DNA from: Allodiplogaster sudhausi
Taxonomy: Eukaryota; Nematoda; Chromadorea; Rhabditida; Diplogasteridae
DNA: 64,000 bases
Direction: 5' to 3'
Assembly (NCBI GenBank): GCA_945643635.1
Contig: CALZFC010000009.1
Location: forward strand, 124,001-188,000
Numbering within the stretch: the stretch's first letter is position 1; every line of letters starts with the position of its first letter. Of the stretch, positions 1-10,366 are shown in pieces. Below the pieces are notes generated by a model. That model was given only the letters and a program-made list of their open reading frames with translations, had not been told where the DNA came from and did no database searches. The translations under genes and the position numbers were made by a program.

Positions 1-218
1 TTGGTGAAAAGAAATATGAAACCTTTCTAATAGAAAGCTCTTGATTAGATCGTAGACATTCCGCCAACACAAAAAAGCTGTTTCGATTGGGTAAGAAACT
101 TCCGTCCTTCCCCGGTTCAATACACGATATTAATGTAGGTAATTAAACTAACATTCTGCTTAGTATTGGTTTCTCCGTCGTCTGCTTATCTAGACGTTGT
201 ATCCCGGTGCTTGGACAA

Positions 219-288
219 GCACCAATGGTGTAGCGGTATCATTGTACCCTCCCACGGTACAGACCCGGGTTCGACTCCCGGTTGGTGC
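219..288 (+). tRNA. tRNA-Gly (anticodon CCC)
   Basis: The acceptor arms GCACCAA (219-225) and TTGGTGC (282-288) pair perfectly. The anticodon stem GTACC/GGTAC encloses the loop CTCCCAC, giving anticodon CCC. The B box GGTTCGACTCC is canonical. There is no intron and no encoded CCA, as in eukaryotic nuclear tRNAs. A second copy at 28423 differs by one base in the T loop. Confidence 0.96.
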
Positions 289-999
289 AATACTTTTGGT
301 ATTTTAAATAAAGATTTGGAATTTTCCTTTGCTGCTCTAAATTAGAAACTACCCTTTGTTTTCCTTGCGTTCCGGCGAATCAGTTTTCTTCGCGCTATCC
401 GGACGAATAAAACTGCCGTTTATTCGGCTTACGACTCAGGTAATTAGTTTAAGATGAAAAATTAGCCTGATTCTTCCAGCTTTTATTTTCAGATGAATTT
501 CAGACCTGTCATCTGGGGGAAATCAAATTTTCGTGCAATTTAAGTTTTTAAACTACATACAAGGCAAAATTCACTGGCCATTTTCACAATTATACGTCAC
601 CCTAATTTTGCGAATATAAATTTCTTCCTCTCGATATTTGTGCCAAAACCTAGCATCTGGAACTTCTTTATCCATTCCGGGTCAGTAGCGTTGAGAAAGG
701 GAAATAACGGTTAGTGTGGAAAAGAGCCCATTCACTCATCAATTTGCGCCGGAGCAGGAGTCCACCATTGCAGCTCATTGTTAGCGCCGCCGGGGACTCA
801 TAGAATAACTCATTGAAGGTAATTGAAAAATTCGTTAGTATGCACCATATCTCTTGACATTTAACAAACAAGCAGTCGTGGTAGAATGTATGGACTTTCC
901 ATCAGATAAAAATGCATAGCGCTCTGTTCCTTCTCAGAAATTTACTGAAACAGCTAACCTTTTAAAGGCATATTTATAGAAAATTTATCATACGAGGTT
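289..999. repeat. intergenic; left arm of an inverted repeat (about 430-960)
   Basis: No gene is seen. About 430-960 matches, in inverted orientation and with many small differences, about 3420-4150. Shared landmarks are a segment ending CTTTTATTTTCAGATGA and another reading ATGCACCATATCTCTT. The same sequence recurs in shorter form downstream of other Ly6-like genes (near 5690 and 17515), so it looks like part of the 3' module of the repeated gene unit. Confidence 0.6.
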
Positions 1000-1039
1000 T
1001 CAGAAGTGGAAAGAGAGAAGAACGAAGAGCGGGACGAGC

Positions 1040-1160
1040 AGAGAGAGGGGATACGACGTAGGGTAGGCTCCGTTGACTGGAGAAGACGTGGGGTGGGCTC
1101 CGTTGACTGGAGTAGACATAAGGAGGGCACCAGTGACTGGAGTTGACATCGCGAGGGCGC
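1040..1160 (-). repeat. 30-bp in-frame minisatellite in copy A exon 3
   Basis: There are three to four units of about 30 bp, each with a TTGACTGGAG-like core, at about 1070-1085, 1100-1115 and 1130-1145. On the minus strand they encode G-A-x-x-x-S-x-P-V-N/T ten-residue repeats between the last cysteine of the three-finger domain and the putative GPI tail. Intact paralogues have only one unit at this place. Confidence 0.75.
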
Positions 1161-1533
1161 CGTTACAGAGGTTGTCGCTGCAGCACGTTCACTCCAGCAT
1201 AGTTCGGGTCACTGCTCACTTGTCGTCTAATTAGCTAAACTTGACATGTTCATCATATTCCATCAAAGAGAATAACGAATATTATGATGATTATATCAGG
1301 AGTCCGCCATAAAAACACTGCCAACCTCAATGTCACAATCGGCCGTTACGCATGCTTTCAAAACAAGTTTGCCATGACCACCAGGTGCATCACCAGTAAC
1401 CTGAAGATTGTCTTGATTTCAAGAAACTTTTATAGCACAAGAAAAAGAAACAAACCTTGCCACATTTGGTCTCTCCCTCCTTGCAAGCTGCCTTCACGAA
1501 CACGCTAAGTCCTGCCTCCTTCCCGAGCTTTAA

Positions 1534-1981
1534 AGGAAGTATCCGACGAAAGAATACCGTATCTAATAAAAATACGTTTCAAACTGTGCTAAACTCCCAA
1601 CTGGATGAGCCTTTTTTGAGCGCCCGCTACAAAATTTCAAATATGAAACGTATGTGTCTCTAACCTCTCTCGACTTCTTTCATTGTCTCGCTTTTCTCTA
1701 ACGTCTGTATCTCTCATCCCTTGGTGAAAATGGGGTGCTAAGTGGGCAAGGCGGTCAGAGACTGCCTCTTCTTCCCACCCGTTGGCACTCCTTGCTTGGA
1801 TTTGAGCATACACCGGGTGCATCGACAGAGACGTTTTCTACCGTATTCCAAAGAACAAATGCAAATTTCTGGCTAAATACTGACTTTCGTAAAGCGGGAT
1901 CACCTCTAATCGATCTTTTATGCCAGACTTGATCATATTGGAATATAAAAGAAGAAGTAATTTTTTCGTCGGATACTTCCT
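1534..1981. mobile_element. TTAA-flanked MITE inserted in Ly6-like exon 1
   Basis: The 448-bp insert begins AGGAAGTATCCGACGAAA and ends with its exact reverse complement, giving 18-bp perfect terminal inverted repeats. It is flanked by TTAA at 1530-1533 and 1982-1985. Copy B (near 6320) and the other paralogues show the uninterrupted site, reading GAGCTTTAACCCC on the plus strand. A TTAA target duplication is the signature of piggyBac-type elements. No transposase is encoded, so it is non-autonomous. The 448-bp length (not a multiple of 3) shifts the host exon frame. Confidence 0.88.
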
Positions 1982-2331
1982 TTAACCCCGCGTAGCACTC
2001 GAGCGCGTCGACGGGGCAAGCGACGAGAACCAAGAAAAGGAAGCAGAGAAGACGAGCCACGACGGACATATGCAATGATAATTGTTATTTGGGGATTGGA
2101 AAGGAGAAACGAATTAGTGATAAGCCTTGCAATAAAAATATGGCAGTGAAATTGGATAGAGAGCCAAACTAACCAGCGGGATATAATTTAAAGCAGAGAG
2201 AAAAATGAAGAGCGATCAAAATGAAGTAATCCGCGCGTTTATATACGTTTTTGTGTGCACTGTTTACGTGCATCTGAGATTACTGAGGAATCGGAAACTT
2301 ATCTTTTGCACTCAAAAATACCAATGCCAGC

Positions 2332-2488
2332 CGCATTACCACACGCATCCGTCATGCATACTTTGAACACAAATTTGCCGATCACAGCATCTAAATAAGC
2401 CTGAGATTTTTTTCTGTGGTGTCAGACCGTCTCTTCTTCCTTCTCTTGGCTCTCGTCGCTTGCTCCTTTGACGCGCTCAAATGCTAGC
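2332..2488. pseudogene. Two Ly6-like exon relics, head to head
   Basis: On the minus strand, 2332-2400 resembles exon 2 (reads V-I-G-K-F-V-F-K-V-C-M-T-D, closest to copy I), but its donor reads GC instead of GT. Immediately to the right on the plus strand, about 2413-2488 resembles exon 1: it reads R-L-F-F-L-L-L-A-L-V-A-C-S-F-D-A-L-K-C and then a TAG stop, with no ATG. Neither can make a protein. They mark the junction of two broken units in opposite orientation. Confidence 0.7.
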
Positions 2489-4975
2489 ACAGATATGTGG
2501 CCGCGGTTGCTTCTGGGGTTCGTGGTGTGTGCATAGGGATAAAGACGACGGTATTCCATGCTGATATTCGGAGATGAAGGAGGAGGAGAGCCATCACGCC
2601 AGCAATTGGAGAGCAAGCAATAACAAAGAAACCTGGATGTTGATATCAGCGTTGACATGAGGCAAAACCTCTTGTTAACCTACTTAGCCTCATTTCAGTA
2701 CCATGATGTCAAAAAGGACACTTTACTACGGCTGCAGATGTCACATTTTAGCACAAATATCAAGGGCAATCAAATTTAGTGTCATGCCTGAAAACCCTGT
2801 CTTTTGTTATAAACCACACTTAATGTTACGTTCGATAAATTTGGGTGGTGTATAATCGTAAGAATCGATCATATTACTTGCATGGAAATTAGAATTACTC
2901 AAGATGACAGTCATGCACATCATCTGAAAATATATGTATACTAAAGATTCTGGGACATTTTCGTCATGAACTATTTCTTCTTATAATTCGCGCACATGCG
3001 GCATAGCAAGTCAATGACATTTCGCGCGCGTCCTGAAATAGAATGCAATAGAGTTTATTCTTCTTTGAAACAAGGCGGAATAGGCGTTCGAATTCCCCAG
3101 TCATGATGAGGACATGAAAAAGAAGGCACAATTTAATATTAGTTGCAACCTCGCGGTGACGTGCATGCCGAAGCAAAGTTTATTAAGTGCGCGCGATCTT
3201 TTTTTAAAGTTTACTCGTTCTGAACTTGAACTACTCGTCACTCAGATTGCGCAATCAACTTACATAGATACATTGTGCAGACAAAAAGAATGTATAAATG
3301 CGCAGTGTACTTCATTTTGATCGCGCTTCTTATTTCGCTCTACTCTTGCTCTGAGTTTCGTACCTAGGAGGTTTACGAACTGATTCGTTGCCCCATTCTA
3401 TTCCCTAAACAACCATTATCCTTGCATATGCCTGTCATGGCTTAGGAGAAGGTACAAAGCGCTATGCATTTTTATGTGATGGTAAGTGCTCCATTTTACC
3501 ACGACGGCTTGCTGTTAAATGAAAAGAGATATGGTGCATCCTAACGACTTTTTAATTACCTTCAATGAGGAGATCTAAAGCGAATAAATAGTGTCTTGTT
3601 TTTTCGCCTTATTTCGTCGGGCTGAGCTAGAAACTTCGTTTGCAAGTGTTCCGAAGTCACAAAAATCCCTCTGCCCTGAGGAATAACAGTATTCTCGATT
3701 TTGAATTCGCGAATATTTTATCTTCAAGCCATTTTCAAAAAAAAATTGACACAGCAATACCGTGGCCGACGGGGCCATTCGACTCCTACGCCAATATTGG
3801 CCGGGTTTTGCTTAGCACATAGGCTGACCAACCAGTGGTTCAAACAGAAATGATGAGTGGAGGCGCTCTTTTCCTCTCAAAGCATATTTTTCCTCTTCTC
3901 CTCGCTTTTCACCCCACAGGATAAAGAAGTTCCAGATGCCAGATTTTAGTTCAAATTTCTAGAGCAAGAAAATTTAAGTTCGCTAAATTTGGGTGAAGTA
4001 TAATTGTGAAAATCGACCAGAATTACTCGAAATGTATATCCAATCACGAGTTGAACGGAAAATTGTATTCCTCCAGGTGACAGTTCTGAAGGTCATCTGA
4101 AAATAAAAGCTGGAAGAATCTGGCAAATTTTCCTCTAAAACTAATTGCCTGAAATGACTAGGTGGCCTTTTGAAGACATGTTATGTTTTCAAAACGCTCA
4201 TCAAGAGTGAAAATATCATTATTTGCCACATTAATAGAGAAGAAATAGAATGAGTCATCGCCATAAGAAATCAAAGAAGAGTTTTTCATAGAGGCTTCCG
4301 GGCATGCTTAGGTTCATTGATAGGAAAGAAGCACACGACGGGGCAGAAAGCAAACTAATTCGTTGAACAATTAATTATTTAATTTTTACTACATTTAGCA
4401 GAAATATATGTAGCTGCGCTAATTGTTTGCCTAAAACAACAATAAAAAATTATTCCCTCATAGATACAAGACCGATTTATGTAGGTATAATCAGTCTATA
4501 TTGTTGCAGCCTAGAATACTAGTGGGTGAAATTTCCAAAAAAAAACGTTATTATCGGACCGGTCTTTTACTAGATTTAGTAGAACTCTTTATTCTCGATT
4601 AAGTAAGATATTCATTTCACATGAATGCATATCGATCGGTTGTCACAACAAAATTACATGGCTTTCAAGAGCCTATCAATATTATGACGAGGGCAGAGAA
4701 TTTTAGCAATTGAAGGCTTTGCCCACGTGACTGGTGTTGTGCTGTACAAAGGTCATTCAATAGACGGGGCCGTCGATGAACTCTTCCTTAATGTCGAAGT
4801 ACATATGGCTTAATGTGAAGAAAAGATATTACTAACAAAGTGATTTTTTTTCATATTTTTTTCATAACAGATATGAATAAAAAGTAAAATTGATCTTTTT
4901 GTCCTCTGTCATGGCGCTGTGTGTGCATGCAGTGCAATGTTTGGTTCGATCCAGCAGAGTTGAGATCGAGAGAGT
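2489..4975. repeat. gene-free region made of Ly6-unit modules and other repeats
   Basis: No credible coding exon. About 3000-3190 has an inverted partner at about 7530-7690 (shared core CACGTCACC and AATATTAAATTGT). About 3420-4150 is the inverted partner of 430-960. About 4160-4370 is a copy of the upstream module found 5' of most Ly6-like genes (CATTATTTGCCACATTAATA..., then GAAATAGAATGAGTCATC). About 4370-4720 is a copy of the downstream module also seen near 14450-14790, 17100-17310, 21590-21780 and 25500-25800. So this looks like a Ly6 unit whose exons have been lost. Confidence 0.6.
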
Positions 4976-5165
4976 CTTTATCTCTCACTCCAATCTCCCT
5001 CTCTCGCTCACTTTCTCTCTTTTATCATCCTTATCATTGTTTCCCCTCGCTGTCTCTTTGCCTTCCTCTTCCTCTCCTCCTCTTTCTTTCTATACCTCTT
5101 TCTCTGTCTCTATATATCTCACTCTCTCCCATTCTCTCACCTGTCTCTATCTCTCTCTCTCCTTC
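4976..5165. repeat. CT-rich microsatellite tract
   Basis: Imperfect CT/TCTC repeats. Open frames here are Ser/Leu/Pro-only and are by-products of the repeat. The region from 5166 to 5857 downstream holds only A/T-rich spacer, a short GA tract (about 5440-5490) and a copy of the 3' module near 5690-5770. Confidence 0.9.
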
Positions 5166-5857
5166 TGTGATGAATATTTCGCGGAAAATATGAGAATGAA
5201 ATTGCCCATATGTGAAAACGGCTTCTTTTTACTGCCAAAATGAATCATTGAGCATAAACATAAAAAAAGTACAACTAAACATTTTTTTCTAATCGATTAT
5301 CCGTAATATTTCTATGTTAACGCGTGCTAAATTGGAAAACATGTGTTTAAATAAGGAAAAAAGTGCATAGGAAGCGAGTGAAGCAACCACTTTCTGATCT
5401 TGAGTCAGGCGAAGGTGAGGAGAGAGAAGGCTAAAAAGAAAGAGAGAGATTGAGAGAAAAAGAAAAATTGAGAGAGAAAGAAAGAGTTAGAACAGTGTTT
5501 CCAACAATACCAAGGAATAAAATACATACGTAAATAATATTGCACATATAGTGCAGGTATTTCTCCATATCTCCAGTATGTACATATGTAGTATTGACTT
5601 GTTGTCCTTGAAATGTCTAAACACGACAGAGGAAGTTCTTCTACTTGGGAGAATCAGTAATTGGAAAATTCGATAATATGGCAATGCATATTGTACGTGA
5701 TACATCTCTTGTCATTCAATTGCAAGTACACTGTCGTGGTAAAATGGATACTCTAACAATCACTTTAAAATGTAGAAAGTATTGTTCCTTCACTGAACTA
5801 GGAAACAGATTTACTTTCAAGGTTTTTTTTTTATCTTACGAGGAACATGGGACTGCT

Positions 5858-6405
5858 TCAGAAGTGAAAAGAGAGAAGAGCAAAGAGCGGGATGAGTGGA
5901 GAGAGTGGTAGAGAAATCGCGAGGGCGCCGTTACAGAGGTTGTCGCTGCAGCACGTCATGGAATAGGAACGAACGTTCACTCCAGCATAGTTCGGGTCAC
6001 TGCTCACTTGTCGTCTAATTGGCTAAACTTGACATGTTCATCATATTCCATCAAAGAGAATAACGAATATTATCATGATAATATCAGGAGTCCGCCATAA
6101 AAACACTGCCAACCTCAATATCACAATCGGCCGGTACACATGCTTTCAAAACAAGTTTGCCGTGACCACCAGGTGCATCACCAGTAACCTGAAGATTGTC
6201 TTGATTTCAAGAAACTTTTATAGCACAAGAAAAAGAAACAAACCTTGCCACATTTGGTCTCTCCCTCCTTGCAAGCTGCCTTCAAGAAAACGCTAAGTCC
6301 TGCCTCCTTCCCGAGCTTTAACCCCGTGTAGCACTCGAGCGCGGAGATGGAGCAAGCTACGAGAACCAAAAGAAGGAAGCAGAGACGACCAGCCACGACA
6401 GACAT
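5858..6405 (-). CDS. Ly6-like three-finger protein, copy B (intact, GPI-type tail)
   Basis: Three phase-0 exons: 6244-6405, 6114-6188 and 5858-6022, giving 133 residues. Exon 1 begins MSVVAGRLCFLLLVLVACSI, a clear signal peptide, followed by L-E-C-Y at the mature start. Eight mature cysteines follow (E-C-Y, A-A-C-K, K-C-G-K, K-A-C, A-D-C-D, T-C-C, L-C-N), and the C-C-x4-C-N ending is typical of Ly6/uPAR three-finger domains. After C-N-G comes a hydrophobic stretch ending L-L-S-F-H-F and a stop, as in a GPI-anchor signal. I chose the ATG at 6403-6405 because TTGCATATG is conserved in all copies. By family it should be a GPI-anchored surface protein; partner and tissue are unknown. The 5' module lies at about 6600-6840. 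Confidence 0.82.
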
Positions 6406-7167
6406 ATGCAAGGAAAATAGTTGTTTAAGAAATTGAATGAAGCTACGAGTTAGTAAACCTCCTAGCAATACCTTGGGAGGCCTAAATTGAATAGATGTGA
6501 GAAATAAAATTCTATATGACCCTTTCTTGCCATGGGACACCTTTATTTTCCATTGGAAGCCGCCTATAAGACCTTGTAACGCGTACACTTGAATTCAGCC
6601 AAAAAGTGCCTTGAGAAGGGGCGCGGCTTTTGAGGAAATGTTTAGGTTTCAAAACGCTCATCAAGTGTGAAAATAGCATTATTTGTCATATTAATAGAGA
6701 AGAAATTGAACGAATCATCACCACGAGAAATGAAGGAAAAAGTGTTTTCACAGACGCTTCCGGGCAAGCAGAGATTCATTGGCAAGAAAAGAAGCAAAGA
6801 AAGGGGAAGAAGGGCAAACTGATTCATCGAAGAATTAAAGGAACTGCCTATGGAGATTACAATGTTGCTTATTTTTATAAATAATATCCGACCAAATAGA
6901 AACATCGTTAGGATAAGTTAGAATGGAGGGGCCCGAAGAGAACAATCGCATTTTCCACACGTCGTACTGTAGAATTTAGGGAGTGAAGTCATCACCGCTT
7001 GCATATTTTCTCCCCATGCACATCCTCATTCTATCAGAAAGAAGGTGATAACTAGGTTAGATGCGGTAAGCCTCGCTTGAGATTTGATGGAAGAGAAGAG
7101 GGGCAGAGAGAAAAAGACTCACAAAGTATAGATTGTTGTGATGGATACTGTGTTAGCACCAAACACG
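6406..7167. repeat. intergenic; Ly6 upstream module at about 6600-6840
   Basis: Contains the recurrent upstream module (GAAATGTTTAGGTTTCAAAA, then GAATCATCACCACGAGAAAT and AAGTGTTTTCACAGACGCTT). The remainder shows no gene. Confidence 0.6.
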
Positions 7168-7507
7168 TTCACTCCAGCATAGTTCGGGTCACTGCTCATC
7201 TGTCGTCTAATTGGCTAAACTTGACATGTTCATCATATTCCATCAAAGAGAATAACGAATATTATGATGATTATATCAGGAGTCCGCCAAAAAAACACTC
7301 CCAACCTCAATGTCACAATCGGCCGTTACGCACGCTTTCAAAACAAGTTTGCCATGACCACCAGGTGCATCACCAGTAACCTGAAGATTGTCTTGATTTC
7401 AAGAAACTTTTATAGCACAAGAAAAAGAAACAAACCTTGCCACATTTGGTCTCTCCCTCCTTGCAAGCTGCCTTCACGAACACGCTAAGTCCTGCCTCCT
7501 TCCCGAT
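7168..7507 (-). pseudogene. Ly6-like copy C, truncated fragment
   Basis: This near-identical partial duplicate of copies A/B has the start of exon 3 (about 7168-7214), all of exon 2 (7306-7380) and only the 3' part of exon 1 (7436-7507). It breaks off at a TACATACATATGTATGTATG microsatellite, so the signal peptide and start are missing. Exon 3 is also cut short. Exon 2 remains 75 bp and in frame, so the break is recent. Confidence 0.85.
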
Positions 7508-8052
7508 ATACATACATATGTATGTATGTACTTTGTTTCAGCTTGCACGTCACCTTGAAGAGATTGCCCGGAATATTAAATTGTACCTTTCGCGACATGT
7601 TCATTTGTTTCAAGTCATCATCATCAATAAGTAAAATTTCTATTCTGTCTTGTTTTCAAAAAAGAATGAACACCACTGTATTCTTGTTCAGCGGCTCCTT
7701 CATTCTGAAGAAAATTAGGTCAGGGGTCCCGGAATTCAAAAAAAAATTTCTGAGGTGTTTTTCGATAGAATAAAGGCGCAGCAGGCGCGTGCTCCACGGG
7801 AATCGGACAGGAAACATTGTACTTTATTGCAAGTCCTTTCAGCTAACATTAGTCGCCTTTCCTCAAATCTTTGTTTTTTTCGCTCTTTCTCACCATCGAC
7901 AGACTCTCCAGATGCAGTCGAGGAAAAGTGATTTGAGAGATTCAAACAAGTTTCTCAAATAAAGTTTTCCTTTATCTTACAATGTGACATGGAGTACATC
8001 AGAAATGAAAGGAAGAAGAGGAATGAGCATAGAAAGTGAAGGAGACATGCCG
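7508..8052. other. intergenic; inverted partner of 3000-3190
   Basis: About 7530-7690 is a diverged inverted copy of about 3000-3190. The rest shows no gene. The segment 7980-8052 just downstream of copy D reads like a former GPI-tail region cut off by D's early stop. Confidence 0.5.
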
Positions 8053-8558
8053 TTACCAGTTACAGAGGTCGCCTCTGCAGCACGTCATGGATTGGAAGTA
8101 CACTCCAGCGAGGTATGGGTCATATTTCGAAACTCGTCTACCTTCCTAAACTTTATGAATCAACCATAATCAATTAATCTTTCCATTTTGTCAATCAAAA
8201 AGAATATTGCAGATTATGATGATAATATCAGGAGTCCAAAAAAGAAATATTGCCAACCTCAACGTCACACGTGCCCGTCATGCACCCTTTGTACACAAAC
8301 TTGAACGTACCAGCATAGTTTGTTACATCTCCATTAATCTGAATTTTTTGTCTTCAACAAACGTTTTATTGCGTCATGAAAAATTGATAAAACCTGGACA
8401 CATGTGGCAGCTTCCTCCTCGCAAGTTTCCGTCGTGAATCCGCCAATTGCTGCCTCCACATTCCTGGCCAAGACTCCCTTGTAGCACTCGAGCGCGTCGA
8501 AAGAGCAGGCAACGAGAACCAAGAGAAGGAAGCAGAAGCGGCCAGCCAGGACAGACAT
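8053..8558 (-). CDS. Ly6-like three-finger protein, copy D (no GPI tail)
   Basis: Exons 8394-8558, 8258-8338 and 8053-8145 join in phase 0 to give 112 residues. Exon 1 reads MSVLAGRFCFLLLVLVACSF then D-A-L-E-C-Y-K-G. Exon 2 ends K-G-C-M-T-G-T-C-D-V-E. Exon 3 ends S-M-T-C-C-R-G-D-L-C-N-W-stop. The three-finger core is complete, but translation stops one residue after C-N. Compared with B and J there are 7 extra bases (TGGTAAC) at this point. They create the stop and disconnect the hydrophobic tail that follows in the DNA. The predicted product is therefore secreted, not GPI-anchored. Confidence 0.8.
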
Positions 8559-9192
8559 ATGCAAGCAAAATTGTTATTTAAGGAATTGGTTATGTCTTAG
8601 TACCAAAAACCAAACTCGAGTAGTGAAATAGCTGTTTACGTGTATCTGAGAAGACTGCATTGGAGTGACAAATTGGTCAAGTTCTGGACGAAAACGATAA
8701 CGGCTCTATTCAAGAGTTGGCGTCCCATGGTAAAAACGGTTCCATCTAATTTTCGGCGTCTGCGAAATGACTTATTGTTTGCACTTTTTTTGCCATGGAC
8801 GCCTTTATTTTTTCATGGGAAGCCTATAATACCGTTGAACGCCTACACTTGAATAGAGCCAAAAAGTGCCTAGGGGACCTTTTATGGAAATCTTTCGGTT
8901 TCAGAGTGCTCATCGATTTTTTTTAAGTGGTGCCATTTGTCATAATAACAGAGAAGAATTTGAGCGAGTCATCACCATAAGCAATGAAATAAGTGTTTTC
9001 AGACACTTTTCCGGGCTAGTTTGGATTCATTGACAAGAAAGAAGCACACGATGGGGGAGAAAGTGCGAAGTTGACGTGGAGCTAAAGGTAGAAAATAAAG
9101 TACTTATAATTTAATCTGTTTTTCTTTCTAGCGTCCATTTCAGAGATGCAAGAAGGTGTAGGAATATATTGTAATCAATAATCATTTAGATC
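8559..9192. repeat. intergenic; Ly6 upstream module at about 8860-9090
   Basis: The upstream module is recognisable by GCCATTTGTCATAATAACAG and GAGCGAGTCATCACCATAAG. No coding exon is seen. Confidence 0.6.
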
Positions 9193-10050
9193 CGCAAGTT
9201 CGATAGTACAGTGATAGTCCTTCTGTAATCGTCCCGCCGCGACGGCCTCCTTGAACGCGTCCTCGCATCGTCATTGCGACGGCATCTTGGATCGCAGTCG
9301 TGACAACTTTAGGATCTTCTTGCACGCACTTCCCTACCTGCAAGCAAGCTGGTTATCGATTCCAATTTTCTGTGGTACTGTTCCCATTGTTAAACAGTTT
9401 CTATGATGTTCTGTATTTTTTATACACTGTTAAAGGAACGTAAAACTTAAATGTAATCTATTTCAATTTTTCATAATATTGTCTTAGCGTCTCTCAAACT
9501 GAAATGCATTCTCGCAGTTGTGTCAGGCAAAAAAGTTAGTTATCGGCCGCATTAAGAATGCTATTACTATAAATGGCAGCACACATTTGCTGAGTACGGA
9601 TAGTCGCTGCCACTGTCGATGCCATGTTCCTTGAAATGCCCGAAGGCAGCGGTCATATATCACAACCCTGAAAGAAGTGTTATTTTTTTCAATTTTTATT
9701 AAACGTTATAAAACTTTCAATTCGACGTGAAAATATCGAATTTTTCGAGTTCTTTCTTTTAAGATAAATGAAGGGGAAAGAAGAGGCCTGCTAAAGAACA
9801 CCAAACCTACTCGATTGCTGGAGCTCATGGAACAGTCGAGGAGGTCTTGCTTGGAGAGCTCGAAGGGCCTTGTGCCGTTGTGCTCGAGGATGAACTGGCC
9901 AACGAGTGAGCCCACTGAAGAGAATTTTGTCTTCAAGCAACTACCGTTTTTGTTGACTTCTTGAAATCCTCTTCATGCACATCGTTGACAACGCCGTGTG
10001 ATCACGCCAATCGAACTCTTTCGGGTCGTTTTGATACATTCGGCTTTCTT
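9193..10050 (-). pseudogene. papain-like cysteine protease (cathepsin, peptidase C1) pseudogene
   Basis: Read from 10050 leftward. About 9985-10045 gives D-P-K-E-F-D-W-R-D-H, the usual mature start of C1 peptidases. About 9806-9936 gives N-G-S-C-L-K-T-K-F-S-S-V-G-S-L-V-G-Q and L-S-K-Q-D-L-L-D-C-S, ending at a GTAGGT donor. The exon ending at 9667 gives G-C-D, then after a shift M-T-A-A-F-G-H-F-K-E-H-G-I-D-S and D-Y-P-Y. The active-site Cys context is G-S-C-L instead of the usual G-S-C-W-A-F. The G-G after G-C-D is missing with a frame break, and at least one more frameshift separates the first block. A coding-like block at 9193-9345 may be a further exon of the same or another gene. The His/Asn end of the enzyme is not found. 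Confidence 0.72.
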
Positions 10051-10328
10051 TTCTTCTAGAGTAGAAGCTTGCACAGATGCCATAACTGCGAGATATTCAG
10101 GATAACTTTCTGCTCAAGGGCATAAATTCATATGCATATGTACAAGGCAAAGATTTGATTTCTGGGAGAAGCTGCTGGAGAAAGTGGAAAAGCGTGAATG
10201 CGACATCGTAGTCATTACTTCCTTGTATGTATGCGTTGTCTCTCTCAATCTCTGTTTCTGCCTCTTTCTCAATCTCTCTCTGTCTCTCTGTCTTTCTCGC
10301 TCTCTCCTCCTCTCTCCCTTCTCTCTCT

Positions 10329-10366
<38 letters not shown>

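Larger units (their letters stand above)
1000..2069 (-). pseudogene. Ly6-like copy A, disrupted by a MITE and a 20-bp deletion
   Basis: This is a three-exon Ly6/three-finger family member read from 2069 leftward. Exon 1 is split into 1986-2069 and 1456-1533; exon 2 is 1326-1400; exon 3 is 1000-1234. Exon 1 starts MSVVARLLCFLFLVLVACPV, a signal peptide, then reaches L-E-C-Y. A 448-bp element at 1534-1981 lies inside exon 1 and breaks the frame. Compared with intact copy B, exon 3 lacks about 20 bp just before the C-C pair, which is a second frameshift. Beyond that, the old frame still reads C-N, then about three decapeptide repeats and a hydrophobic tail ending L-L-S-F-H-F, like a GPI signal. 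So the copy once encoded a GPI-anchored protein with a Ser/Thr/Pro stalk. It is a pseudogene now unless splicing removes the insert. Confidence 0.85.

Noticed and set aside
668..871. Minus-strand ORF and similar short frames in 0.3-1 kb and 2.9-3.8 kb
   Set aside because: They lie in the inverted repeat modules and are not preserved between the two arms.
4890..5243. Long Ser/Leu/Pro open frames in CT tracts (also 10184-10484, 11979-12302, 28610-28801, 36385-37001)
   Set aside because: They follow the dinucleotide repeat in every frame and on both strands, with no start context, splice sites or domain.
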